This document shows, one piece after another, positions 32,019-40,467 of a stretch of 64,000 bases of DNA (the first letter of the stretch is position 1; the number at the start of each line of letters is the position of its first letter). Source of the stretch: Spirometra erinaceieuropaei (taxonomy: Eukaryota; Platyhelminthes; Cestoda; Diphyllobothriidea; Diphyllobothriidae); the NCBI GenBank assembly GCA_902702965.1, contig CACRXP010000069.1, positions 1,441,244-1,505,243 on the forward strand, in the 5' to 3' direction. The notes below the pieces were generated by a model. It had not been told where the DNA came from, made no database searches, and saw only the letters and a list, made by a program, of their open reading frames with translations. The position numbers and the translations under genes are program-made.

Positions 32019-33251
32019 CTACTGCGGGGGAGGAGTTAATTGCTGTCGTGCTGGTCGGTCCCTTCCTTCGTCTCCTTGTCGGGTGGGCTGTGTCGGGATG
32101 GCAACGGTCATTGACCTCGTCTGCATTGCCCGCATTTGTTGCGCCTGACCCGCATTTCTCGTAATTGTCGCCCGTTTGCCTCTGCCAGTGTGTACCTCGG
32201 TGGTTGCTGGCCCGTTGCCTATGTCTCCTTTATCGGCCTGCTGACCCCCGTCATCGGTGTTTGGGCGCGAACTGTGTTCACTTGGGCTTGTGGTCCTGAC
32301 TTCCTGCCTTTGATTCCGTTGGTTGAACCGCACTCGTAGGGCCTGGTAAGCCGCCGGGAGAATCGTGCAGCGGTTGATGGAAGTTGGTACGGTGTGCCAG
32401 GCTTCGAGCGTTTCCCTGGCCGTCTTGTCGGTACCTCGACCTAGGATTTCGGCGCTCTGGAAGGCAAAAGTGTGTCCAGAGGCAGCACAATGTTCCGCCA
32501 CCAGTGAGAGTTGGTCCATCCTTCTCACTGCCCTTGCGTGCTCACTCATGCGGGTTTGTAGACGTTTTCCGGTCTCTCCAGCGTAGTTCGCCTCACAGGA
32601 ACTACACTGGACACGGTAGACGACATTGGCTGTTTCGCCTCGTGACAGAGGGGCCTTGGGTCTCATGACGAGACGTCTTATTGTCGCTTCAGGTCTGTGG
32701 GCGACGCCGATCCCCAGTGGTTGTAAGAGACGAGCGACTGCTTCGGATACATTCTCAATATACGGTAGCGCCCGCCACACTTTTGGTTGTTCTCTCGTTG
32801 GCCTTATAGCCTTCTTTGGTTGCCTGCTGCGTTCGATGAAACTGCGAGGCTAACCGTTGAAGATGAACATCCGCCGAAGATAATGGAGCTCGGCTATTTT
32901 GTCGGCTGCCTCGCTGCAGTGAGTTTCCGCCCTCTTGTAAAGAGTCTGCACACAGCTGCGTTTATGGCACAGCGGGTGTTTACTGTAGTAACTGAGGACC
33001 TGACGTGTGTTGGTGGCCTTTCGGTATACCGTCGTTCTTAGGCTCCCGTTGGTGTTGCGGTGGACCAGGACGTCTAGGAACGCTAACTGGTTGTTGACTT
33101 CTGCCTCCATTGTGAACTGGATGTCCGGAAAAACAGAGTTCAGGATCGTGTGAAATTCGGAGACCATCTCCCGCTTGAGGATGACGAAGGTGTCGTCCAC
33201 ATACCGTGCCCAAAATATTGGTCTGTGGGTTGCAAACACCAGCGTCTCTAA
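32019..33251 (-). pseudogene. PLE-A RT C-terminal half plus GIY-YIG endonuclease
   Basis: One frame runs from 33251 to 32019 with a single internal TAG at about 32850. RT: PIFWARYVDDTFVILKREM with the catalytic YVDD, then LAFLDVLVHRN and LCHKRSCVQTL. After the stop: WRALPYIENVSEAVARLL, VAHRPEATIRRLVMRPK, the endonuclease core VYRVQCSSCEANYAGETGKR, and ETLEAWHTVPTSINRC. The tail is Gln/Arg/Thr-rich. Apart from the stop the frame is intact. Confidence 0.85.
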
Positions 33252-33261
33252 CTCCAGGGTC

Positions 33262-33549
33262 TACACCTTAATGCAGACGAAGTCATGGTATCATTTGATG
33301 TTACCTCACTCTTAGCCTCAATTCCTCAGAGTCTAGCAATTGAAACTGTCGGCGATCTACTCGAGAGTCAATATGACGACGAGACCAATAAGCTTAAACG
33401 AGGGCACCTTATCCAGATGCTACATTTTTGCCTCAAGACCTATTTCACCTTTGAAGGAACGGTCTATGAACAAATCAAAGGAACTCCAATGGGTTCGCCG
33501 CTGTCTGGTTTCATTGCTGAGGCGGTTCTTCAAAAGTTAGAGACGCTGG
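33262..33549 (+). pseudogene. PLE-A RT 5' segment, inverted relative to the main segment
   Basis: The plus strand reads VMVSFDVTSLLASIPQSLAI, HLIQMLHFCLKTYFTFEGTV and GTPMGSPLSGFIAEAVLQKL, then ETL. These are the RT palm blocks that precede YVDD. The segment ends at ttagagacgctgg (33537-33549), the same 13 bases at which the minus-strand segment ends (33239-33251). The two together are one RT split by an internal inversion. Confidence 0.85.
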
Positions 33550-34036
33550 AGACGGCTAATAAGCCAGAAATGGCCATTCCAGTCTCCCCTGTCTTTGTCG
33601 ATGATTCCATTCTGCCTATATATCATGCGCCGCTGTGCGGCTGCTGGTTGGGCTCGAGAGAGAGCCCTTAAGGCACAACGGAACGAGTGAGTTCCGTATG
33701 AACGATCGGTGAGCGCCCCATAACATTGTATATTCCCGATCGAAAACCGACAGGGCAACGGGCTCGTGGCCCGGTGAGTAGAGGCGTTGACTTCTAAACC
33801 AACAGGTCGCGAGTTCGAGGCTCGGGTGTTCCACACTTCGGGCTTGGGTATGGCTGGCTGACGACGGCTAATAAGCCAGAAATGGCCATTCCAGTCTCCC
33901 TTGTCTTTGTCGATGATTCCATTCTGCCTATATATCATGCGCCGCTGTGCGGCTGCTGGTTGGGCTCGAGAGAGAGCCCTTAAGGCACAACGGAACGAGT
34001 GAGTTCCGTATGAACGATCGGTGAGCGCCCCATAAC

Positions 34037-34040
<4 letters not shown>
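33550..34040 (+). repeat. SINE tandem dimer (X-Y-X, 312-bp period)
   Basis: gacggctaataagccag occurs at 33551 and 33863, and about 180 bp after each is almost identical. Between them lies one tRNA-like head (about 33765-33830, B box gcgagttcgaggctc). The unit ends in a TA repeat at 34041. The same modules are at 2355-2680 and 61063-61490. Confidence 0.8.

Positions 34041-34068
<28 letters not shown>
34041..34068. repeat. (TA)n microsatellite
   Basis: About 14 TA units at the SINE/PLE-B boundary. Confidence 0.9.
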
Positions 34069-34070
<2 letters not shown>

Positions 34071-34140
34071 GCTCAGAGGGGGTATGCATTCCGAGTTGAT
34101 ATAATGAAAAGTAGAATAGGTTCTTCGGAAAAAGTCGAAT

Positions 34141-34190
34141 TGTACTCGTGAATTTTCGAGCTGGTGACACCAACCCGTCGTCAGACGAAA
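34141..34190 (-). ncRNA. Hammerhead ribozyme in PLE-B tail (AATT type)
   Basis: The minus strand has CTGACGA (34178-34184), an 8-bp helix II (gggttggt / accagctc, with G-U pairs), and GAAAATTC (34150-34157). Helix III is the palindrome AATT, replacing the ACGT of the other family, and cleavage would again follow C. Helix I pairs tcgt with acga. CTGANGA allows C at the variable position, so the core is canonical. Confidence 0.75.
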
Positions 34191-34341
34191 TGAAAACGAG
34201 GGAGAAAGGTATGTTGTCACAGTAGATCAGCTGGTGTGATAGGACAGAACAGACCACTGACGTGTGAGGGGGAGGGTGGGCTCCCGAGGTTATTGTAGGT
34301 CACTGAGTGAGGGGCGGGGAAAGGGAGAGGAGGCGGAACAA

Positions 34342-35235
34342 TTACGGCACACCGTGCTGGAGGGGGAGGGCGGGTGGTGAATCAGTTGGAATGCGGGCGG
34401 CTGTATTCGCGGTCGTTGATGCGTGATTAGGGCAGGGGGCAGTCATTCGTGAACGTAGACCCTCGTAATGGGCATCTAAATCAACGTGGCGGTTGATACT
34501 ACCCGCATCGGAGTACCAAGCCTCGAGAAATTTCCTCGCTCGCTTTGTGTTAGCCATGGCGACGACCTCAGTGCCATCCCAATTGAATCGGTGGTCGTAC
34601 TCGAGTGCATGGGCAAAGACAAGGGACAGTGGGTCTCGCCGACGGATAGCTAGTTTGTGTTCGTTGATACGAGTGCCCAGGCATCGACCTGTATGGCCAA
34701 CATACACACAAGAGCAATTAGCACACGGGATACGATAAATTACATTCGTTTGTTGCTCTTTGGGGATGGGATCCTTCACTCGAGATATTGCTGCGCGTAG
34801 TGAAGATGCCGGTTTGTGGGTAACGTGAATACCCAAGCGGCTGAACTGCCGAGCGATTATTTCGGAAGTTCCACGCATATATGGCAAGGAGTAGAATTTT
34901 CGCGTCACAATCTCTCCGTTGGGGGTGGGGTCTTGCGACTGTGTCTGGTGCCTGAGACAGTTCTTTACAAAACTGATCGGATATACGTTAGAGCGGAATA
35001 ACCGATACAGGTGAGCAAGCTCTTTGTTCAGGAGATCGTTGCTGTTACAATAACGGTAGGCCCGGTGGAACAGAGTTCGGACGCAGCTTCTTTTGTGAGC
35101 TGCGGGGTGGTTGCTTCCATAGTTGAGGATAATCTCAGAGTTAGAGTCTTTCCTATGGACGCTTGTTGCCAAGGCACCATCGCTCAACTTCTGTATTCTC
35201 ACGTCCAGAAACGGCAAACTGTCTCCAATTGCCGA
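34342..35235 (-). CDS. PLE-B RT thumb plus GIY-YIG endonuclease
   Basis: The open frame of about 300 codons has no interruption. It starts within the RT (GDSLPFLDVRIQK), continues with AAHKRSCVRTLFHR, SLPYMRGTSEIIARQFSRLG, and THKPASSLRAAISRVKDPIP. The endonuclease core is IYRIPCANCSCVYVGHTGRC, then RINEHKLAIRRRDPLSLVFA and RKFLEAWYSDAGSINR. The RT palm is missing, so it is a 5'-truncated copy, but intact in what remains. The scrap at 14767-14890 belongs to this family. The ATG-like start at 35259 lies in non-PLE sequence and is not meaningful. Confidence 0.85.
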   Translation of the reverse strand, partial: SAIGDSLPFLDVRIQKLSDGALATSVHRKDSNSEIILNYGSNHPAAHKRSCVRTLFHRAYRYCNSNDLLNKELAHLYRLFRSNVYPISFVKNCLRHQTQSQDPTPNGEIVTRKFYSLPYMRGTSEIIARQFSRLGIHVTHKPASSLRAAISRVKDPIPKEQQTNVIYRIPCANCSCVYVGHTGRCLGTRINEHKLAIRRRDPLSLVFAHALEYDHRFNWDGTEVVAMANTKRARKFLEAWYSDAGSINRHVDLDAHYEGLRSRMTAPCPNHASTTANTAARIPTDSPPALPLQHGVP

Positions 35236-35261
35236 AGTCGGCCAAGTCGGCCAAGTCATAA

Positions 35262-35783
35262 TAGCAGCGAGGAGGGACGACAGAGAATGCGGGTAGATTG
35301 ATACATCACTGTTTCGGGCTTATTCTGCCTTCATTCAGTCAATCATAACCCTGACCACCAGCAGCTGAGATCAGAAACACAAACATGCGCACAGACGCAC
35401 AGACGCACCTGGCGCAGTCGGTCCACCACTGAGGCCTACCAGATGGGTCATAAGCACTTCATCGAACCGAAGTTCATCACATACGGAGCTTGTTTGCTTT
35501 GTGAAGCCAACAGATCGGTGTGCGTCCATTCCTGATTGATAAATACCCGATCTGCAGCGACAGAGAAGGACAGGTGGCGAGGCACTGATGAACTTCAGTT
35601 CGATGAAGTGCTTATGACCCATCTGGTAGGCCTCAGTGGTGGACCGACTGCGCCAGGTGCGTCTGTGCGTCTGTGCGCATGTTTGTGTTTCTGATCTCAG
35701 CTGCTGGTGGTCAGGGTTATGATTGACTGAATGAAGTCAGAATACGCCCGAAACAGTGCTGTATCAATCTACCCGCATTTTCT
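35262..35783. repeat. Long near-perfect palindrome (arms about 200-220 bp)
   Basis: The left arm, 35262-35480, and the right arm, 35585-35783, are near-exact reverse complements: gggtagattgatacatcact, gaccaccagcagctgagatc, cagacgcacctggcgcagtc and ccactgaggcctaccagatg recur inverted. The spacer is about 105 bp. The right arm leads into a PLE-A 3' tail. Confidence 0.88.
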
Positions 35784-35794
35784 GTCATCCGTCC

Positions 35795-35900
35795 TCGCTG
35801 CTTGTATGCTTTTGAAACGTCAGGACAGTAAAACAAGGGTTCCCGAGTTCGCCTTTTCTTCTCATTTATGTCCGGGGACGCGCATCTTCGCTTCTATTAG

Positions 35901-35905
<5 letters not shown>
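35795..35905 (+). mobile_element. PLE-A 3' tail, forward orientation
   Basis: cttgtatgcttttgaaacgt, cccgagttcgccttttcttc and ggggacgcgcatcttcgct match the minus-strand tail at 31795-31920. GAAACGTC is at 35814-35821, but the CTGANGA half is not intact. The tail ends in TA repeat at 35903-35941. Confidence 0.78.

Positions 35906-35941
<36 letters not shown>
35903..35941. repeat. (TA)n microsatellite
   Basis: About 19 TA units at the end of the PLE-A tail. Confidence 0.9.
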
Positions 35942-35947
<6 letters not shown>

Positions 35948-36475
35948 TTCGGTTCTGACCCTAAAAAAGTCATGTCACGGAGACTTAACTCCATGTCCTG
36001 CACTGAGTAATTTCTGAAATTATTCACTTGATATATATATGTTCTCGCCTATTAGTTCTCGGTGTGGCAAAACAACCTACTATTCAGTTCAGTTCAGTTC
36101 AGTTTATTTGAGGGAAATATAGGTGTTAAACCTTTGAACTCCCTTTTTGTTACAAGGAGGCGAACAATTAAAAAAAAAAAATTTTGAAAATTGAAACATC
36201 AAACGGCTACAGAGTTTCTTCAGATTGGCAACGTTTTGTAAGCCAGACAGATAAACGAATTGTTCCAAAAGTTAAAAACATTAACGTTACTAAAAGTGCT
36301 GTACAGTAGTCTGTCGAGGGATAGTTGGTGCTATCTCAGTTTCGGAGGGAGACGAATTGAATGCCAACACACATTTAACAGACATGGGACAATATTAAAA
36401 AAACAAACGTTACTGAAATATAGGAAGTAATATAACAACATTACTAAACTGTTCGACGAAATGCTAGACAATCTG

Positions 36476-38115
36476 TCAGGTGGCATTGTGACGATTGGTG
36501 GCAATCTGGTCCAAGTTGCGCTTAAAAGCCTCGACGGAGGTGGACATGACGACACCTGCAGGCAGAGCATTCCAGGCCTCGATCACTCTGTTTGAAAAGA
36601 AGAACTTCCGAGTGTCCTCGATCACTCTGTTTGAAAAGAAGAACTTCCGAGTGTCCAGCTTGGCGCCAGTTACGCGTAGTTTAAGTGGATGACCTCGGAG
36701 GTTCGTTGTGGTCGCTAACTCAAAGAAATCAGTAGGTACGAGACAGCAGTCCTGGCCGCGCAGTAGACGGAATGTTTGTATAAGGTCGCCTCTTAGCTGT
36801 CTGTAACTCAGTGGAAAGAGACCGAGATTGGACAATCGGGTTTCATAGGGTAGTGAACCCTGTCCACCTACGAGTTTGGTTGCCCGCCTCTGAACTTTCT
36901 CGAGGATGCTGAGATCTTTAGAGGTCCACGGTTTCCACGCCTGAATGGCGAACTCTAGCTGTGGTCGTACGAAAGTCCGAAAGACTTTAACGAAGCAGTC
37001 CTCATCGAAGGTAGAGAAAGCTCTCTTGACAAGATAAAGGACTGACATCGCAGACTTGGCTACCTTGGAGCAGTGAAGCGACGGTTTTAGAGAAGCCGTT
37101 ACCCACACCCCCAAGTCTTTCTGGGCGTCTACCTCCTGCAATGGTACGCCGTTTAGGTGGTAAACCCTCCGGTTCAGAGATCGTGTCCTGCCGACTCGCA
37201 TGACATTACACTTAGTCACATTAAACGGCAACAGCCAGTCCTGTGACCACTTCTCGAGTCGGGTCAGGTCTGCCTGCAAGCGCTCTTCGTCAAATTCAGT
37301 TCGGATGACGCTCCAAAGTTTAACATCATCAGCGAACATGGCGACATCACAATTCAGTTCGCTGACGCAGTCGTTGACGTATATAATGAATAGGGTAGGA
37401 CCAAGAACGGAGCCTTGTGGAACACCGCTTTCAACCGCTACCTCCGCCGACTGCCTGTCACCGACGTGGACGATTTGAGAGCGACCGATCAAGAAACTTT
37501 GTATCCACCTCAGGAGATTACCCCTCAGGCCTGTTCGGTTTAGTTTGTACAGGAGACGCTGATGGGGTACACTGTCGAATGCTTTCTTAAAGTCGACGTA
37601 GACTGCGTGCACTGCATTGCTGCCATCGACTGCCCGGGTCCAGCGATCTAAACAATATAGTAGATTCGTCACGCATGATCTGCCTCTACGAAATCCGTGC
37701 TGGGCATCGCATAGCAGATTATGCTCTTCTAGGAAGTGCATTATTTCTCGCTTTACTATTTTCTCCATAATTTTGCAGCAAATTGAAGTAAGGCTGATTG
37801 GTCTGTAGTTGTTTGCTAAGACCTTGCTGCCGCCTTTATAAATTGGCGTGATCCGCGCTGATTTCCAATCGGAGGGCAAATAGCCTGCTTCGAACGAAGC
37901 TTCGAAGAGCATGGACAGCGGTTTGGATAGTTCTCCAGCAAGTTCCTTCAACAATTTGGGCGGTATGTCATCCGGCCCAGGTGATTTAGACTCATTCAAC
38001 TTCAACAGTTCTTTGCGAACAATAGCTTCGGCGAAAGAGGCGTGCTCAATCGTTGGCCCGTCCACTATGTCGCAGTCGGGAGGGAGAAATGCGCTTTCCT
38101 TCGNATGGTTGACCC
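36476..38115 (-). CDS. CR1-like reverse transcriptase
   Basis: The frame is open for about 545 codons. The blocks in order are NESKSPGPDDIPPKLLKELA, WKSARITPIYKGGSK, NYRPISLTSICCKIMEKIVK, QHGFRRGRSCVTNLL, VYVDFKKAFDSVPHQRLLYK, SGVPQGSVLGPTLFIIYVND, the catalytic MFADDVKLW, KCNVMRVGRTRSLNRRVYHL, LGVWVTASLKPSLHC and a C-terminal RGDLIQTFRLLRG. Near the end 13 residues are repeated (DTRKFFFSNRVIE twice). An ambiguous base sits at 38104. The upstream 60 codons of the open frame are not LINE and include sequence opposite a tRNA-like stretch. Intact apart from truncation. Confidence 0.88.
36578..36655 (-). repeat. 39-bp tandem duplication inside the LINE frame
   Basis: Units 36578-36616 and 36617-36655 are identical. 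Being 39 bp (13 codons) the duplication keeps the reading frame. Perfect identity means it is recent, or an assembly artefact. Confidence 0.9.
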
Positions 38116-38207
38116 TGGAAGCTAACAGCTGACACCCACCACAAAGCCTATTTGCGTATGGCTCGCCCGTATAATCCATATAATTTTGTGGGAGGGCTGG
38201 AGACCGT

Positions 38208-38286
38208 GCCGAGGTGGCCGAGCGGTCTGGGCTGATGAGCGGACTCTTGAAGGTCGCGAGATCGACTCCGCATGGAGGCGTATTTT
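38208..38286 (+). repeat. tRNA-like sequence (SINE head fragment)
   Basis: ccgaggtggccgagcggtct resembles a Leu/Ser-type A box and ggtcgcgagatcgactcc a weakened B box. The acceptor strands do not pair well, so this is a tRNA-derived relic rather than a gene. Confidence 0.45.
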
Positions 38287-38289
38287 GAG

Positions 38290-38699
38290 CAGCAGCGCAC
38301 ATGGTCGTAGTGCTTTCCTAAATTCTTTAAAAAGGGAAATCTTCGGGAAAGAATTTCAGATGTGACCGTTTTCTAGTGGTCTGTCGAAATAACTTGAGAG
38401 AGGAGGGTCTGACGAGCGTTTTAACTAATTTTACGTTTGAAAGTTGCTAACGATCTGACTATAAACCGCGCAACCAGCAGAAATAATAATAAGAATAAAT
38501 CGACTATTGCGGAGTTCTGTGGCACGGAACGCCAGAAATTGGCAGAACAGAATTTTCACAGCTGAATTCGCTCCACTTTTCCCGAAAACAGTGATATTTC
38601 TCATATTTGCCTTCACCTGATTTACACGCACACAAAATCCAATTACTAGAAAGGAATTATTTTACACCTTTATTGTTTGTATTTATGTTCATTTACGAC
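38290..38699. other. No feature recognised
   Basis: AT-rich spacer without recognisable domains. Confidence 0.3.
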
Positions 38700-39010
38700 A
38701 GTTCGACCGTCGCATCCGATGATGCCCACCATGTGCTCCACAGCAAGGTGTAGCAGGCACAGTGCCTTGCGCGTGTATTAGTTTATAATGAGAGTAAACT
38801 TGCGCAGCATCTACCGCACTCCTTCCTTCCCCCCCCCCCACCTGAGCCCCGCGTCAAGGAATAGTCAAAGAGACCGGGGGTGGGGGAGAACGCAGCTGGA
38901 CGGCGCGGCCGAACCCGCACCTTGGTGCTCCACTCCACATCCCCTGGTCCACACAGCAACTGGCCGGGATTTTAACCAGCAAAAACAACACCACGACGGG
39001 TTAAAAGGAG
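38700..39010 (+). repeat. Dispersed repeat R1, copy
   Basis: gatgatgcccaccatgtg, taaacttgcgcagcatctac, accccctggtcc-type and ggccgggattttaaccagc segments align with 22700-22980. Confidence 0.65.
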
Positions 39011-39154
39011 ATTGATGACAGAGCAGCCACCTGTATACCCAGCGGGAGCGCCAGTGCGTCCACCGTCAGGGAACCAGGTATCGAAGAACTGTCAGCGCAT
39101 GCCAGGCTGCGAGGGCCATGTCTTTCTGGGCATGACATAGCAAACGCTTGCAGA

Positions 39155-39319
39155 GCTTGAAGAAGGAGACAAGATCGTTGGGACAAGAGCTTTATTAGCC
39201 TGACATTTCGGATTCCTGCTCGAATTCACCATCAGAGACAAAAGCAGATACGGGTGGTTGATGCACAAGGGGCTGCGGTATTTATAGGATGAAGTGGCCA
39301 TGCTACCTTCATCCGGGAT
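39155..39319 (-). mobile_element. PLE 3' tail, reverse
   Basis: The minus strand reads the tail of the 2685-2860 family from cccggatgaagg through tataaataccgcagcccc, a changed hammerhead core CTGATGG (39229-39235) and GAAATGTC (39202-39209), to aataaagctcttgtcc. Both core changes would impair cleavage. Confidence 0.75.
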
Positions 39320-39410
39320 CGTCAGGTTAATAAAGCTCTTGTCCCAGCGATCGTGTCTCCTTCTTCATGACTACTTCCTGGGACTCGTTTCTTCGTTCCT
39401 ATTAGCTTGC
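39320..39410 (+). mobile_element. PLE 3' tail, forward, starting at the ribozyme site
   Basis: It starts CGTCAGGTTAATAAAGCTCT and continues to tgtctccttcttcatg and cgttcctattagc. The copy begins within the CGTC that ends the hammerhead core, so its first new base is the predicted product 5' end. It is inverted relative to 39155-39319 and joined through the shared CGTC. Confidence 0.75.
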
Positions 39411-39639
39411 AAAGGTTTTGGCTGTGCATAAATATGGGTTTTCGACCTGTGCACTTCGATACCGTAAAAAATTGTCCCGATATCAAAAAATGTCAGATTT
39501 CGCCCGAATCAGGCCTTTCTTTCCGCTATAAAAGAGAAGTTAAATAAAGGCCACTGTAATAAGTAGCTTTCTGCACCCTAGATCAATTTAGTAGACACAC
39601 ATAAAAACACCAAACATTCAGGATTCTACATACCGAAAT

Positions 39640-39676
39640 TTCAATTACGGCATTTCATGAGTTACACCATTTACTA
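39640..39676 (-). repeat. Foldback element terminus, remnant
   Basis: accgaaatttcaattacggc and atttcatgagttacaccatttacta resemble the right terminus of the foldback family, with decay. Confidence 0.45.
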
Positions 39677-39788
39677 TAAGTAGAATGTCGTACATTAAGG
39701 CCTGAAAACCGTTCTCCTGTATGGTAAAACAAACTGACGCAAGTAAACATCGGTGAAGAAAAGTTAATACTTACATTTATACTACTAC

Positions 39789-39791
39789 CAA

Positions 39792-39823
<32 letters not shown>
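39789..39823. repeat. (ACT)n microsatellite
   Basis: About 11 near-perfect triplets. Confidence 0.85.
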
Positions 39824-40209
39824 ATACCGGTTTTAGCACTCCGATTACTATTAATATCACTGCCACTGCTGCTGAGAATTTCGTTCCAATTACTGTTTAG
39901 CTGAAATCATCCCATTGGGACTTCGTAATCCCCATTTTTTGTATAACCCCGAAATAAAAACAAGAATACGAGAAGAAGCGAGGAAAAATATAATTAAATT
40001 TTGGGGAGACGGGGGGGGGGAGAGCGGAGGGCGATAAATGATTTAGATAGAGATTCTGCGAAATGGCATCCAGATTTGCGATGCGGAGGAAGAAAAAAAT
40101 AAAAAAAAACTCATCAATGTCAACAAAAATGACAAGTTGATTGAAATAATTAGCGATGATTAAGGCTAGGAAGGTCTAAGTTAAAAAGGTCAAATTTGAG
40201 GCCGCGCGT

Positions 40210-40467
40210 TCAAACAATGTAACATGTTCCGATTTTCTTCGGTTCCATTCTATAACATTGGATTGCAATCCGACTGTTGTTGTATTTGAGCGAAACTCCC
40301 AACCGAAATTGTTTTGGTGTGCGCTGACTGGCTGTCAGAAAGACGACTGTGTAGAGTGCCATATCAAATTCCGGTGAGGTACCGACCAGAAAACGATCAA
40401 AGTCCTTCAGGAAGATTTCGTTCCATCGAAAGGCCACGGTGTAGAGGGCGCTGATCGGATTCCTACT
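40210..40467 (-). CDS. EndoU terminal exon
   Basis: 258 bp, acceptor ctctgcgttttcag, phase 0 to the stop at 40210-40212. It encodes ISALYTVAFRWNEIFLKDFD, with the catalytic lysine region, then FLVGTSPEFDMALYTVVFL and IAIQCYRMEPKKIGTCY, ending IV. The preceding intron is 97 bp. Confidence 0.9.
   Translation of the reverse strand, partial: SRNPISALYTVAFRWNEIFLKDFDRFLVGTSPEFDMALYTVVFLTASQRTPKQFRLGVSLKYNNSRIAIQCYRMEPKKIGTCYIV

Larger units (their letters stand above)
31795..33251 (-). mobile_element. PLE-A main segment, reverse orientation
   Basis: The 3' tail is at the left (about 31795-31935: gaaacgtcaggcta, cccgagatcgcctctt, ggacgcgcat on the minus strand, ending in ta-rich repeat). The coding part is 33251-32019. 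The right end stops abruptly after the LETL codons, where sequence from further 5' in the same element continues in the opposite orientation. It is 5'-truncated. Confidence 0.82.
36078..38115 (-). mobile_element. CR1/Jockey-group LINE, 5'-truncated
   Basis: The coding part is 38115-36476, the 3' untranslated region is about 36475-36108, and the 3' terminus is a short repeat (cagtt)n at 36083-36107, reading (aactg)n on the element strand. Short 3' repeats of this kind are common in CR1-like LINEs. The endonuclease domain is absent. Confidence 0.85.

Noticed and set aside
35743..35958. Small peptide gene ending in Tyr-Ile repeats
   Set aside because: The frame reads through a (TA)n microsatellite and a PLE tail.
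38116..38302. N-terminal extension of the LINE protein
   Set aside because: The frame is open, but the sequence contains a tRNA-like stretch on the opposite strand, an ambiguous base at the join, and no similarity to the LINE endonuclease region.
39789..39823. CRISPR-like or functional repeat array
   Set aside because: It is a plain (ACT)n microsatellite without spacers.
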